A stretch of 64,000 bases of DNA from Phaeosaccion multiseriatum (GCA_965112735.1 OZ218958.1:2666001-2730000), one strand, 5' to 3'. Shown: positions 34,444 to 46,170, counted from the first letter of the stretch. A program made the numbers and translations. Notes: generated by a model not told the origin, from the sequence alone.

Positions 34444-37400
34444 TTACTTGAACACCACAATGACGCCGTGCACGTCGCTCCTCTCTGCCCCGGAGTAATC
34501 GATTCCTCCAGAGGCAGAGACAGTGAAACCCTCAGGGTCTTGGAAGCCTGTGTTGGTGGCGCGGAGCACGTCCACGAGCTTGCCGGACTTACCATCTTAA
34601 GAAGAGAGAGAAAGAGAGGGAGGGAGGGAGGGAGGGAGGGAGAGAGAGAGAGAGAGGCCGTGTATTGGAGACAGCAGCGTGTGATGCGTAGAAAAGAGAA
34701 AAGAGGGAAGAGGCGTGCCCACGGAAGAAAGAGACAAAGATGACGTCAGTCGAGCCGAAGAAAGTCATTACGGTCGGCACGACTGTATGATGGCCAAGCA
34801 AGCGAAGGAGAGGAAACCCTGCCAACCCGCCCTCCCTCTCCTCGGCTCACTCCTTGCTTCTTGCTACTTGAAACTGAAGCTGCTTCTCACCTTCCGTGAC
34901 CTCGACGATGCCGACTCCGGGGCACGAACCCTGGCCTGAGTGAGGCACCGATACCGGCGAAGGGCCGCGGAAGGCGATCATGAAGTACTTGCCAGAAGGA
35001 GTGAGCTCGAACAGGTCCGGGGCTGTGGAGAGGCATATAGGCATACGAGGTCATAAGTCATCAAGAGATGGAGAGAGGCATACGGGTATAGAGGAGTTGG
35101 TGATGGTGTCGGGGTCAGTCAGGTCTAAGGACTCAACCTTTGGTAGTCACCATGTCACTACATCCGTAGAACCATGGGCAGCCATGGGGCGAGATGCTTA
35201 CCTGGGTCGTTGAGGGGAAGACTGGCGTCGTCCAGGACGGAGCGAGTGTAGCAGGGTCCAGCGGGGCCGGTGCGACCGCTCTTACCGTCCTTTGAGACCA
35301 AGTCGTACGTGTTGACTCGCTCGTATGTCTCAGCGTCGAACACCTGATGCAACACAGATAAATCAGCAGGCATATGGGCATACGATAAGCATATGGGGCA
35401 TAGTATAGAGGCCTATGGGCATTGACATAGCTGGCCTTAGGGAGGACGGGCCGTGGGTGCGTGGGTGCGGCGCAGGGATGGGATACATGGGTGCCACATA
35501 CATAAAATTCCACACATGCGCACACACGCACGTGCGCACACCCGCATACATACGCACACACGCACGCGCGCATACACGCGCGCGCACACACACACTTACA
35601 CACACTTACACACACACACACACGCACACGAACACACACACGAACACACACACACGAAAACACACACGCACCTCCATGACATTCTGCAGGCGGTCCACAA
35701 CGTGCACGAATCCATTGAGGGTCGCCCCTGCTCCGTGCGAGTCGCGACGCGTAGTGACAGCGGGCAGCTGCCCCGTGAGGTCCTCCGCCTTGATGCCCTC
35801 CACGTTGCCACCGGACAGCGTGTTGCCCTCGTCTTGATACACCATGACTGGCATGGGCTGATTCTCCCCCAGCTGCTCTGATCCGCCGTACTTGGTGTCA
35901 TCTAGCGCAAAGACAGCAAAGGTGGACTGGGTGGCTCCGGCTCCAGATGCCGACACACCAGCATTCAGGAAGACCTGGGATGGTGTAGTGGTCAGCCAGT
36001 TAGTTGGTTGGTTGGATGGATGGTTGGTTGGTTGGTATGTACGTAGTTGTGCAAGTACTTGGATACATTGGGTACACGTACTTGGTCGTCCACTTGAATT
36101 CCGCCACAGCCGGCTCCGTAGATCACAGCTTTCCCGTACTCGCCTGGGTGTGGCAAACGTACGTAAGTGTTTGGTTTGTTGGTTAGTTGGTTAGTTCCTT
36201 CCCCTCTCCCTCCCTCCCCCTCCCTCCCTCTCTCCCTCCTTCCCTCCCTTCCTCCCTCCCTCCTCCCCCCTCCCTCTCTCCCTCCCCTCCCTCCCCTCCC
36301 TCCCCTCCCTCCCTCTCCCTCCCTCCCTCCCTCCCTCCCTCCCTCCCTCCCTCCCTCCCTCCCTCCCTCCCTCCCTCCCTCCCTCCCTCCCTCCCTCCCT
36401 CCCTCCCTCCCTCCCTCCCTCCCTCCCTCCCTCCCTCCCTCCCTCCCTCCCTCCCTCCCTCCATCCCTTCGTACCTTTGATGGCCATGGGTGTGGTGGTA
36501 AGATCCGCAACGAGCAAGCCCCCCCCTGCGAGGGTGATGTACACCCTGTCGTTGGTCGACGTAATGGGGCAAATGGGTAAGTTGGTGGAGCGTCCCCCTG
36601 CGGCGCCATCGGGTCCACTGGTGCAGCCGTTCTCGTCGCACACGGTGCAGCCGTTCTCCTTGCACACTCCATTGGGGGTCAGGTCAGACAGCCCTTCGCT
36701 GCTGTAGTCGCCACCGACACTCCCGATGAGGTCATTTCCAAACGCGTTCTTCCCCTTGAAGAAAGTGGCGCTCTTCGTGACCGACATGCCCTTGCCGAGG
36801 CCGAGCGAAGCGCTTCGGTCGAAGGTAATGCCCGTAATCTTGTCCTTGTCCTGTGGGTCGTTGCGCTCCACGTTGAGGCGTTCGATGGCTCTCCCGTTGA
36901 GGTTGGCGAGGATCACCGCAGACCCATCCACCGCCCAGAAGCTCATATGCACGGAGCGGGTGGCATCGCTTCCGTCGAAGGCGTATTCCGTGGCTCTAAA
37001 GAGAGCAATGGCCTCCTTGGTTGTCGTGTCGATGATGCCAATGAAGCCTCCACCGGGGGAAAACAAGTTGGCGTTGACGTAGCGGTCCGAGCTGGGGTCT
37101 TTAATGACTCCATGCAGCCGACCAAAGCCGTCCAGGTCTCCTAAGACCACTCCGGTGGGCTCACCACCCGCGTTATACTCCTTCAGGTCCTGTGGGAAGA
37201 CGTCGAGCATGTTGCAAGGCCCTGCGGCCACATCAGGGGCGCAGCTCAGAGGGACCGCATCCCCGTCACCATCGAGCTGATCTTCAACTCCGTCCGAGTC
37301 CCAGATCCACAGGAAGCCCCCCTTCAGGCCCAAGCCACTCTGATTCGAAGCAGTGTTGGACTGATCGGAGGCCCAGACCTCGTAGTCCGATTTCCGTCCC

Positions 37401-37567
37401 TTCTTCTTCCACTTCCCCGTGTTTGAATCTGATGAATCTCCCCCGTGGCCATCCTTTCTCTTGTTCTTCAGTGTCCTTCTGCCAAGCACGGATGTACTCT
37501 GATGCTCTTTCTCCTCAGCACGAGTCAGCAAGGGAAGGAGAGCAAGTGCGGCGCCCAACAACTTCAT
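34444..37567 (-). CDS. Secreted protein of unknown family, possibly beta-propeller
   Basis: Six exons (36475-37567, 36082-36143, 35672-35974, 35202-35343, 34891-35022, 34444-34595) in phase, 627 residues. The N-terminus MKLLGAALALLPLLTRAEE is a clear signal peptide with no later membrane span, so secreted or lumenal. A basic segment (RTLKNKRKDG) follows. The body has short strand-rich units rich in Gly and Asp such as FLWIWDSDGVEDQLDGDGDA, FIGIIDTTTKEAIALFR, SVHMSFWAVDGSAVILANLN, FMIAFRGPSPVSV and DVHGVIVVFK, which look like propeller blades with repeated hydrophobic-D/G edges. A Cys motif C-x-E-N-G-C is duplicated (VCKENGCTVCDENGCTSG). The DSDG...DGDGD stretch may bind calcium. I do not know the family; the fold is inference. 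Confidence 0.75.
36187..36472. repeat. (CCCT)n/(CCTC)n tetranucleotide array in intron 1
   Basis: About 285 bp, nearly the whole intron of the secreted protein gene, with the last 160 bp being almost perfect CCCT units (GGGA in the gene sense). The array reaches to within a few bases of the donor. Confidence 0.95.
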
Positions 37568-38620
37568 TGTTGCTGCTGTGGGGCAAACAAGCATTGTGTG
37601 TCAGCCAAAATGGAGTGAGGACTGACGGCTTGAAAGCTCGCTCATCGGCTCAGACAGTGTGAACTTCAAGCAAGAGGAGAAGGCGACAGACACGCAACAA
37701 ACAATCAGCGTTGTTGTCATGTGGGTGCTCGAATGCCTCGCTTAGCCAAGAGACAGACACACAGGGTGAAGCAAGAGGACGAAGGCCACCAGTCAAAGCA
37801 AGAGGAGGAGAAGGAGCAGAAGGGAAGGAAGAGGACCGACGGAAGCCAAATGGCAAGAAGGCGAAGGCGAGCAAAACACATTTAGCGCTAATTTTGGAAT
37901 CCCCGCTCCCCCCCTCCTCAGCAGACTGGCAGACACGGCCGGCGAAGCAAGAGGATCCGAATCTTACCTCAAGAGCCTGCTGTGTTGTGCTCTTTTTGAA
38001 TATACACCACTATTGGTTGTGAGAAGGGCCCCAGAGCAGTAGGATGTGATAGCCAGCAGGGAAAGGTTTGAATTCGCGGCAGCCCAAAAAATTAAATCAA
38101 AAATAAAAAAAACAAAACAAAAAAGTGCAACTCATTCAACTGAAATTCAAACTTTCAATAACTTCTTCAATCGTTTGCCGGGGAGGGGGCTGTGCAGCAA
38201 CGGCTAGCCCTCTCTTTCTCTTAAGGGGGGGACGTCTCTTTGGAGGAGTGAGTGGCTCGGATCACCTCGTAATACTCGCCACCTCTTTCTCGTCCGCGAC
38301 TCATTTTCTCTCCTCTTGCCTCCCGTTGCGTCCCTCCCCCCCTTTCCCCTGCTTGGAGGGCGTGATTCATCGGTGATTCATCCCCTCCTTCTTGCTTCCC
38401 CATGAATCTGAGATCCTTTTACCCTCGTGCCCCCCCTTCTGCCCCTCTCTCCCGTTCCCCACTGCTCGTCTCAGGGCCTTTTGTCAAGCAATTGGCGGGG
38501 GGCTTGGCGGTTGGGGCAGTGGCCTAGCAGTAGCACCAGTAGCAGCAGCAACAGCACTTGTTGTGCGGCAGTGTTGGAGCTAGTGGTATAGGCACAGGAG
38601 AGAGGAGCAGAGAAATAGCC
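37568..38620. other. Intergenic, divergent
   Basis: About 1.05 kb between outward-facing genes. It includes an A-rich block (38085-38122) followed by a TTCAACTGAAATTCAAAC-type stretch, and pyrimidine-rich sequence 38210-38460. Short frames only. Confidence 0.5.
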
Positions 38621-39388
38621 ATGTATCCAGCGGAGGACCTGGACTGGGCGGGGCAGAGCGATCGGGCCCGAGGCAAGAAGATGCAACCTCGAGCGCCGAG
38701 CCACCTGACGGCGAGTACGGAGTACGGAATGACCCCGTCCAGCGAGGCTGCCGTTGTCGACCAATGGAAGCCCGAAAAGAGGGTGGTAGAGCACCGGAAC
38801 AGGGCCGCCAGAGAGGAGGGAGTGGCCTTCTTCGCAGGCAGCGGGGAGGACGCCTCCGGGGAGCCAGCGTCGTCGCCATCTGTCTTTGTGGGAGAGACAG
38901 AGTACCAACGGGCGGTGCGCCACGAGGGCACCCCGCTGGATGTGCGCACGGACAAGGCGAGGGCACTGTACATACCTGGCAGGCGTATGGTCAAGCCCGC
39001 CTCGGAGTTGGCTGTGGCTGCTACTCAACGGGCGTGTGAGGGTGATCGTGGGAACTGGCGAGCCCATGCAGGCTTGCAGTCTGTGGCCAGCAGCAGCAGC
39101 TTCATTGGCACGAGTCCTGCCCCGGCTCCAGCGAGCGGTGGTCCTCTCCCGGCCAAGTTCCTCACCGGGCGAAGCTCCTTTCTCGGCGGTATGGGCAAGT
39201 TGGTTGTCCAGGGGGGCACAGCAGCAACCACACCGGTAGCATCAGCAGCAGCAACACCAGCATCAGTAGGGGGTGGCGCCCGTCAGCAGGGCGGGGTTAG
39301 GCAAGAGGAGGAGCAGCGGCAAGGCTATAAGATCGCGCACCTCGCGCCTTCATGTCCGGGTCTGGGCGGCCCTGCAAGTGTGCGATAG
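38621..39388 (+). CDS. Hypothetical protein with conserved-looking core
   Basis: Single exon, 255 residues from the ATG at 38621 (MYPAEDLDWAGQSDRARG). There is no signal peptide or membrane span. The first 150 residues have balanced composition with segments such as VVDQWKPEKRVVEHRNRAAR, SVFVGETEYQRAVRHEGTPL and KARALYIPGRRMVKPASELA that look like a real protein; the last 90 residues are Ala/Gly/Pro/Ser-rich and then Gln/Glu-rich. The frame is open upstream for 21 codons without an ATG. No family recognised. Cytosolic location is the default guess. Confidence 0.55.
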   Translation: MYPAEDLDWAGQSDRARGKKMQPRAPSHLTASTEYGMTPSSEAAVVDQWKPEKRVVEHRNRAAREEGVAFFAGSGEDASGEPASSPSVFVGETEYQRAVRHEGTPLDVRTDKARALYIPGRRMVKPASELAVAATQRACEGDRGNWRAHAGLQSVASSSSFIGTSPAPAPASGGPLPAKFLTGRSSFLGGMGKLVVQGGTAATTPVASAAATPASVGGGARQQGGVRQEEEQRQGYKIAHLAPSCPGLGGPASVR

Positions 39389-39801
39389 ATGGATAGCGAA
39401 GGATCAGCAAGCCGGAAGGCGCGTGTGTTGTGTGTATATCTTTACGGTGATCGGAGGGAGAGGGAGCTGGACTTGCAAGAGACAGGAGTTTTCTTCCATT
39501 TTGGTTCAATCAACCGAGCTCAATATACAGAGCGTCTTCACCAAAGAATGACTGTTTGCTCGCTGGGCGGATCCTCTGCAGCCCTTGTTATGTGGAGCGC
39601 CTAGACTCGGTTGTGGCTTGAGTGAGCGACAAGGTACAACCGATTACAACCCAGCAAAAAATAAAAAAAGGCGACAAAAAAGAAAAACGACTCCAAAAAA
39701 ACAAAAAAAAACAAATTTAATTGTTGCAGTCTACAAACTGAAACTGAAACTGAATTTTGCCGCGCCCTTTCCTTTGGCAACAAATCTGCTCTGTCCACGA
39801 G
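39389..39801. other. Intergenic, A-rich
   Basis: Contains an A-rich block at 39650-39725 and three copies of GAAACT-type hexamers near 39735-39755 just before the PrmA start. No gene. Confidence 0.5.
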
Positions 39802-41315
39802 ATGCAGCACAGCTGCGTGGCCAGCGCAATACTCATCTGCTGCTGCTACTGCTGCTGCTTGTTCCTTGGAAGCAATGCCTTTGTTGTGCACACCGGCAGA
39901 AGCCTCGGCACCAGGGAGGCCACACACCGTGGAGGAGGGAAGAGCAGCAGTAGTAGCAGAAGTAGTAGCAGGGGTGGAGGTGGGGGCGGATGGACCTTTA
40001 GAGGGATTCATCATGGACATCTGATGTCTTCGTTGCAGCCAGACGCGGGTGCTACTGCTGCAGCAGAAGCCGAGGGACAAGAATGGAGAAGCGAGGAGGG
40101 GGAGGGGGAGGAGATGGTACAGCAGATCTGCTTCCAGCTGAATTGCGTGGACGCCGTTCCCTTGTCTGAGCTCCTGCTTGAGACAGGGGCACTTGGGGTG
40201 GAGGTCGCAGACGCCGCTCGCGGAACAGAAAGGTGAGGAAGAGTAAGGGAGAGAGGAGGGAGAGGAGGGGGTACACAAAGACAAAGCTACTCCCAGCCGC
40301 TGCTTTGCTCTACTGCGCTCTGCGTTATTCTGCTCAGTATCGTGCTGTCTATCTACGGTTTGGGGGGTGCCACACCCCCAGCCCTTCGCCATCGCTCGGT
40401 GTCGAGAAAGTCATGGATGGATGGGATTAATTATTCACACTCACACACGAATGTGTTGCGAAGAAGAGCACTTGGACAATGTCATCAATGCACAAGCCCT
40501 TCTATGTGGGCACCATTGTATAGTTGTCGACTACGCCGGAGGATTGAGGACCTCACCACACGGATTCGATTCGACGTGCCTCTCTGGCTTTTCGTTTGTC
40601 CCTCCCTCCTGTTTGACTGCTGCTTTCGCTGCCTCTAAACAACGCCGTCGCAGAGAAACGCCAATTTTCGACGAAATGAACTCTTCTTGGATATACGACA
40701 GGTGCGTTGGTGCGTGGGGGGGCAGCAGGGGGGGAGGGGGCATACATATATGACAACGCAGCGTAAGGAGTACCTAAGGAGGCACGCAACGATTGCAATG
40801 AGTGGTCGGTTCGTCAGGTTCAGAGGGTTACCACCTCTTCCTCTGTAGGCATAAGCGCCCTCTGTTAGGTAGTATAGGCATAGGCATATCGGCATACATG
40901 CATGTACACGCGCTAAAAAGGGTACTTCAAAGTAATTTTAAGTACTTTAAGTACCCTTGACCCACTCGACTCGCTCACCGACGAGAAGAGAAAGTCAAAA
41001 AAATTCGCTGTGCTGTGTCTTGCCGTCTTGGTGGTGCCTCGCCACCCCCCGCTTCTCCCCCTCCCACCCACCCCCTCACAACCAGCCTCTCCTCACTCAA
41101 CCAAACCACTACGGTTGACGCTACCACCGCCATTGGTGACGAGAAATTCAGCGGCCTCCGAAAGACGTCCTCGCCGTCTGCCTCAGCCGTGATTGGCGAC
41201 GACGCGCTGCAAGTGGAGATTCGGTACGCGGTTTCCGCTCTGGAAGAAGAAGAGGAGGAGGAGGGGAAGGACGAGGACGACGACGAGGAGGAGGACGTGG
41301 CGTGTGTGTGTGTGT

Positions 41316-41359
<44 letters not shown>

Positions 41360-41869
41360 TGGGGGGGGAGGACAGGCAGAGGCCGGAATATGGGCTGTTG
41401 GCTCGTTTTTTCGTCTAGTGCTTATTCCCCCCCCCTCCTCCTCCTCCTCCTCCTCCTCCTCCTCCTTGCTGTGGGCATATGGGGCTTCACCCAGATCTCG
41501 CGCAAAGCTCTGGACCAACAGCAGCGTGACCGCTCTGTTCCCTGCCTCCTTCGATATGGAAGTGGTTGTGGAGCAGCTCACGGAGGCATTCGACCTCCAA
41601 GAGAACTTGGAGTACGAAGTCGCCACCGGTGAGCGCCTGCTCGTGTATCCTTTACCTACCTACCTCCCTACCTCCCTTCTTCTTCCTCCCTCCTTCCTTC
41701 CTACCTACCTACCCTACCTACCTACCTACCTACCTACCCACCCATGTATCCGTCTACCCATCCGTCTATCCGTCCGTCCATCCATCCATCCGTCCATCCA
41801 TCCATCCATCCATCCATCCATCCATCCATCCATCCATCCATCCATCCATCCATCCATCCATCCATCCAT

Positions 41870-41905
<36 letters not shown>

Positions 41906-44605
41906 CAATCTGTCTATCTACCCATCCATCTATCGTATCCATCGGAGTCGCTCTTGTTCAACTGCAGCGAAAGGCGACACACGACACCAACTTACGCACT
42001 CAGCGCCCCTCCCTTTCTATCCCTTCTCTACTTATATACTCTCTTACGTAAAGTCCCCAAGGGGGTCGATTGGCAATTGCAGGTACAGGAAGACTGGGAT
42101 CCCATCGACGTGGGTGCCGTGACTATTTACTTCCCGTGGCACGACAGACCAACGTAAGGCAACGACAGCAGCACAGCGGCGGCTGAGGAGAAGCAGGAGA
42201 AAGTGGAGAAGCAATCAGTCAATCAAGACTGTTTTTCACAGTCACACTCTTGACCTCCTTCTCCCCAAGCCTCTCTACCATCGTCTTCTCTGCTTCTCTC
42301 CCCCCTGTCGTTACTTACCCCCCCCCCCCCCCCCCTCTCTCTCCCTCTCCCTTCCTCCGGCTTTTAACCCCTGCTGCTCCATTGCTCTGCTCTGTGCCGC
42401 CATCTGCCGCCATCTGCTGGAATCTCCCACACAGTGAGGAGGACGGAAAACTTGGCCTCGTGTTGGAGGGGGTGAGTGAGTGAGTGAGTGAGTGAGTGAG
42501 TGAGTGGGTGAATGAGTAAGTAAGTGAGTGAGTGAGTGAGTGTGTGTGTCTCTTGGCCACGCAAAAAAGGAAACACCTTCTTTTGGGGTTCAAAGAGGGA
42601 GAGAGAGGAGACATGAGAACAAGCTCCCGATGAGACTTTCGACACAAGCCTAGACTGGGTCCGCTCGATTCTGTATCCCACTTCCTGCGGGGCTGAAGTG
42701 GTGGAGAAGCCTTTCTTTCTGAAGTTCTTGTGTCTGTGCACCCCCTCCTACTGCATCAATTGCTCCTACCCGCACTAACACCTCTCATTCTACCCCTCCC
42801 CCCACCCCGCTTCTCCTTGTGCCCACCTCATCAAAAGGGGAGGGCCTTCGGAACAGGGGAGCATCCAACCACGGCTTTGTGTTGCTTGTGGCTCCAGGAG
42901 CAGCTGGAGCAGCAAGCACTTGATGCAGCAGTTGGTGATACAGCTGATGCAGCGTCTCGCACAAGAGTGTTGGACTATGGGTCTGGCTCTGCCATCCTGG
43001 GATTGGCCGCCCTCAAGGTAAGTTGGGAGGGGATTTGCTTGGAGGCCCAAGGAAGGGAAGTTCAAGATGAAAGGAAGGAATTCGGACACACACACACACA
43101 CACGCGGAGACAGAGACAGGCACACACACACACACAGACACACACACACACACAGACACACACACACACACAGAGACACACACATACACATTGGGGGGCT
43201 CGGGCTCCGACACTCTCATTCATGTCAAGCTGTGGTTGGGCCATCTCCTGCTGTGCTGAGGGGGGGGTTATCCAGGGAAGAGGAGAGGAGAGGGTGTGTG
43301 TGTGTGGTGGTGTGGTATACAGGGGAGAAGACAGGCGGTGATTGGGTTGGGTTATGCGGCGTGAAAGAGAGACGGTGGTTGTGGGTGCTGTGCTGCTGCT
43401 GGGGCTCTGATGGCTGCCTGTATTTGAAGATGATACCCTATGGTCCCCTTCTCCTCAGCACAGAGCATCCTTAACGCACCACCCCGTGGGGGAGATCGAC
43501 TGATGTCTGCTCACGTGTTTTATGTGCGTGTGCGTGTGCGTGTGCGTGTGTATCTCTTGTGTGCCTCAGCTTGGGGCATCGGAGGCCGTCGGAGTTGAGA
43601 TCGACATTGGCGCGATCCTGAGCGCCATTCAGAACTGCAAATCGAACAAACTGCACATGGTGAGAAGTGCACACTGAGCTCAACACTCACTCGTCGACTC
43701 TCTCCTCATCCCGTGCCCCCCCCCCCCCCCTCTCTCACACTCTCTCACTCACTCACTCACTCGCTCACTCACTCGCTCACTTACGCTCTCACTCACTCTC
43801 TCTCTCACTCACTCACTCACTCACTCACTCACTCACTCACTCACTCACCCACTTACTCATTCACTCACTCCCTCCCTCCCTCACTCACTCACTCACTCAC
43901 TCACTCACCCACTCACCCACTCACTCACTCACTCACCCACTCACCCACTCACCCACTCACTCACTTACTCACTCGCTCATACACACACGCACACTCACTC
44001 ATACACTCATGTACTTACACGCTCCCTCCTCCCCCCTTGGCGCCGAGCAGGACTTCTTCCACCCGGAGGAGAAGGCGGACGGCGGGTTAGAGATGGTCCC
44101 CGTAGCAGTTGCTGAGGATGGAGCAGACTCAGACTATTCAGGTACACGAAAGCACAGAGCACAGAGCAAAGGTAGCATGGCAGAGAGGGTGCGCCCCTAC
44201 ATGTGCCGCCCTCTGTCCTCCCCCCACCCACACTGCCCCTCCACTCTGCTGACTTCACTACCCCTGCTGTGAATCGAAATCGTGTCGCACCTTGTCTGCA
44301 CATTTGCTTGCATGTGGATCACAGAGGGCCCGCCCGTCGAGCTGAAACCGTTTCCCATTGTGGTGGCGAACATCCTCTCAGGTAAAGCTGTAACGCATTT
44401 TGCCGGTTACACACAGAGCAGTGAGGCTATACGTTTCGCTGCTTACACACAGAGCAGCCAAGGCGCTAGACAAGGGGGAGACCCTCTCTCACACCCTCAC
44501 CCTCGCTCTCTCATGTGTCCGTGTGTGTGTGCGCGCGTGTATGTCCGTGTGTGTGCATGTGTGTGTATGTCCGTGTGTGTATGTGTGTATGTATGTGTCC
44601 GTGTG

Positions 44606-44689
<84 letters not shown>

Positions 44690-45284
44690 TGCCGTCTCCC
44701 CAGTGTGCTTGACCGGTCTGGAGCCGCAGATGTACGCCATGACGGAGAAGGGGGGACGCATCGCCATGAGTGGTATACTCGAGGAACACGCAGACAACGT
44801 CCTGCAGGCCTACAGGGTGAGGAGTGGGGGGCTGAGGTGGAGGCGGGCAGGGGAGGCTTTCATCAATTCCTTCGTCCTTTCATTCAGTAACCATGCATTC
44901 TTATCATAAGGAATCTACTGAAAGAGATGAGCGAGGACGGCTCTGTCCTATTCCTTCTACGCTCCCATACTACCGACCACTTGCCGTACTGTGTTGAGCT
45001 CGGCGGGTAGGGGTCGAGAGAATATTGCAGGAAGGGAGGAGATGCTCGAAGGCCGTAGCTACCTAGCCGCCGAGGTCCCTCCTTCGCACCCTTCTCAACC
45101 ACGCACGCTTGTCACGAACAGCTCATGTCTAAACCCTATCTACTGCATCTACTCCTGCTGCTGTATCACCAACTGCTTGCTGCTGTGGCTCCCATCTTCT
45201 CTGGCCGCATGTCAGGAGAGATTCGATGTGAGCGTGACAGCGAGGAAGGACGGCTGGGTGCTCATCAGCGGAGTGCGGAGATGA
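39802..45284 (+). CDS. prmA: Ribosomal protein L11 methyltransferase, plastid-type
   Basis: Twelve exons: 39802-40232, 40654-40701, 41086-41301 (possibly cassette), 41495-41628, 42054-42153, 42435-42471, 42838-43017, 43570-43659, 44051-44141, 44325-44381, 44704-44816, 45216-45284. All phases agree; 521 residues, or 449 without exon 3. The start [14 protein letters not shown]...[10 protein letters not shown] is a signal peptide with a Phe cleavage motif, as for plastid import. PrmA landmarks in order: [73 protein letters not shown] with VGVEID (SAM site); [10 protein letters not shown]; and [21 protein letters not shown]. It trimethylates ribosomal protein L11. A bacterial-type enzyme fits an organelle ribosome. 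Its introns are unusually rich in microsatellites. Confidence 0.9.
40918..40958. other. Hairpin-forming inverted repeat in prmA intron 2
   Basis: Arms aagggtactt (40918-40927) and aagtaccctt (40949-40958) are perfect 10-bp complements, with further pairing CAAAGTA/TACTTTA inward. A purely intronic palindrome with no clear role. Confidence 0.6.
41302..41480. repeat. (GT)n and (TCC)n in prmA intron 3
   Basis: The GT run begins inside the donor of the candidate cassette exon (GTGTGTG at 41302) and extends to about 41358; a TCC triplet run (41430-41466) precedes the acceptor. Confidence 0.85.
41640..41940. repeat. (CATC)n tetranucleotide array in prmA intron 4
   Basis: CTAC/CTTC-type tetramers pass into about 150 bp of nearly perfect CATC units, then CATC/TATC variants. 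Confidence 0.9.
43735..44015. repeat. (CACT)n array in prmA intron 8
   Basis: CACT/ACTC tetramers with occasional CCCA units fill most of the intron between exons 8 and 9. Confidence 0.9.
44518..44692. repeat. (GT)n array in prmA intron 10
   Basis: About 175 bp of GT dinucleotides with GC and AT interruptions, perfect over its last 70 bp. Confidence 0.9.
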
Positions 45285-45900
45285 CGTTGAGTTAGGCCGT
45301 TCTGAGTGAGCAGCGCTAGCCGCCAAAGGGTATCTCTCAGGGGGGAGTCGCTAGCTAGGGGCTGTGGTTGTTGAGCATGGAAAAGCTAGAGCAGCAGTAG
45401 CAGGGCAGCCTCGGGTGGTTGCGCCTGGAGAGGCCATAGAAGCAGTAGCAGCTCTGCTCTCTATTTCTTCAAGAGAAGCAGAAGCAGCTCTATGCCTCTC
45501 TATCAACAACACAAGAGCATTCGGCTCCCTCCCCTGAGCTTCATCCGCGAGACGGAAAGAGACAAGTAAATTCCGGTCGCAGATATAGTTTCAGATCGTC
45601 TTCATGGTGCTCTGCTTGTCGGGCCCTGACGTAATTCTGAGGGAGGGCGCCGAGAACCACGAATCAGGCCTGCACAAGGTAGCGGTGCACAGAATCACGA
45701 ATCACGTTTCCCTTTATTACGCACTATGACGTCATTCATTGCCTTATTTCTAAGACGCCCGAGAATCACAAATCACGCCCCCCTCAAAACACGTCAGGGG
45801 TCGATGCTTCACCTCTTTTCTTTCTAGTCTATAGCTTTCAAGGGTAAAAAACGCCATAAGAAGCAAGATTCTTCTTCCCTTCTCCCCCCCCATACATCAT
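45285..45900. other. Intergenic with short ATCACG repeats
   Basis: No gene. Near 45660-45780 short repeats of the form agaatcacgaatcacg and cacgaatcaggcc occur; they resemble the AATCAG units of the adjacent inverted-repeat element and may be older pieces of it. Confidence 0.45.
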
Positions 45901-46170
45901 CGGCCCTGGACAAGGTTACAGTGTGCGCCGGCCATATAATCAGTAATCAGACCGGCTGACGCCAATAATCAGAAATCAGGCCGGCGAGGGCGGGTGATAG
46001 TAATCAGTAGCTAAGGGCTGGTCATAATCAGTAATCAGACCCGGCTGGCGCCGGCCATAATCAGTAATCAGGCCCGGCTGGCGCCATCAGGCCGGCTGGC
46101 GCCGGCTGTAATCAGTAATCGCCGGCTGCGCCGGCCGTAATCAGTAATCAGATAACCTTGTCCAGGGCCG
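45901..46170. mobile_element. Short element with 18-bp terminal inverted repeats and internal AATCAG/GGCGCC satellite
   Basis: The ends cggccctggacaaggtta (45901-45918) and taaccttgtccagggccg (46153-46170) are perfect inverted repeats. Between them, about seven units combine taatcagtaatcag with ggctggcgccggc. The element is 270 bp with no coding capacity, in the manner of a MITE or a hairpin-prone satellite. I see no clear target-site duplication in the flanks (catcat on the left, aagagg on the right). Confidence 0.65.

Noticed and set aside
36191-36672. Long open frames of GGRE or PPSL repeats on both strands
   Set aside because: They are created by the CCCT tetranucleotide array inside an intron whose splice sites and flanking exons are clear.
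41566-42122. Open frames of (I)HPS repeats on the plus strand
   Set aside because: The CATC array is open in several frames; the region is intron 4 of prmA between well-supported exons.
43667-44272. THSLTHSL repeat protein
   Set aside because: Product of the CACT repeat in prmA intron 8; no start context and flanked by true exons in another frame.
45901-46170. CRISPR array
   Set aside because: Units are not a constant repeat with unique spacers, the context is eukaryotic, and the unit has perfect terminal inverted repeats instead.
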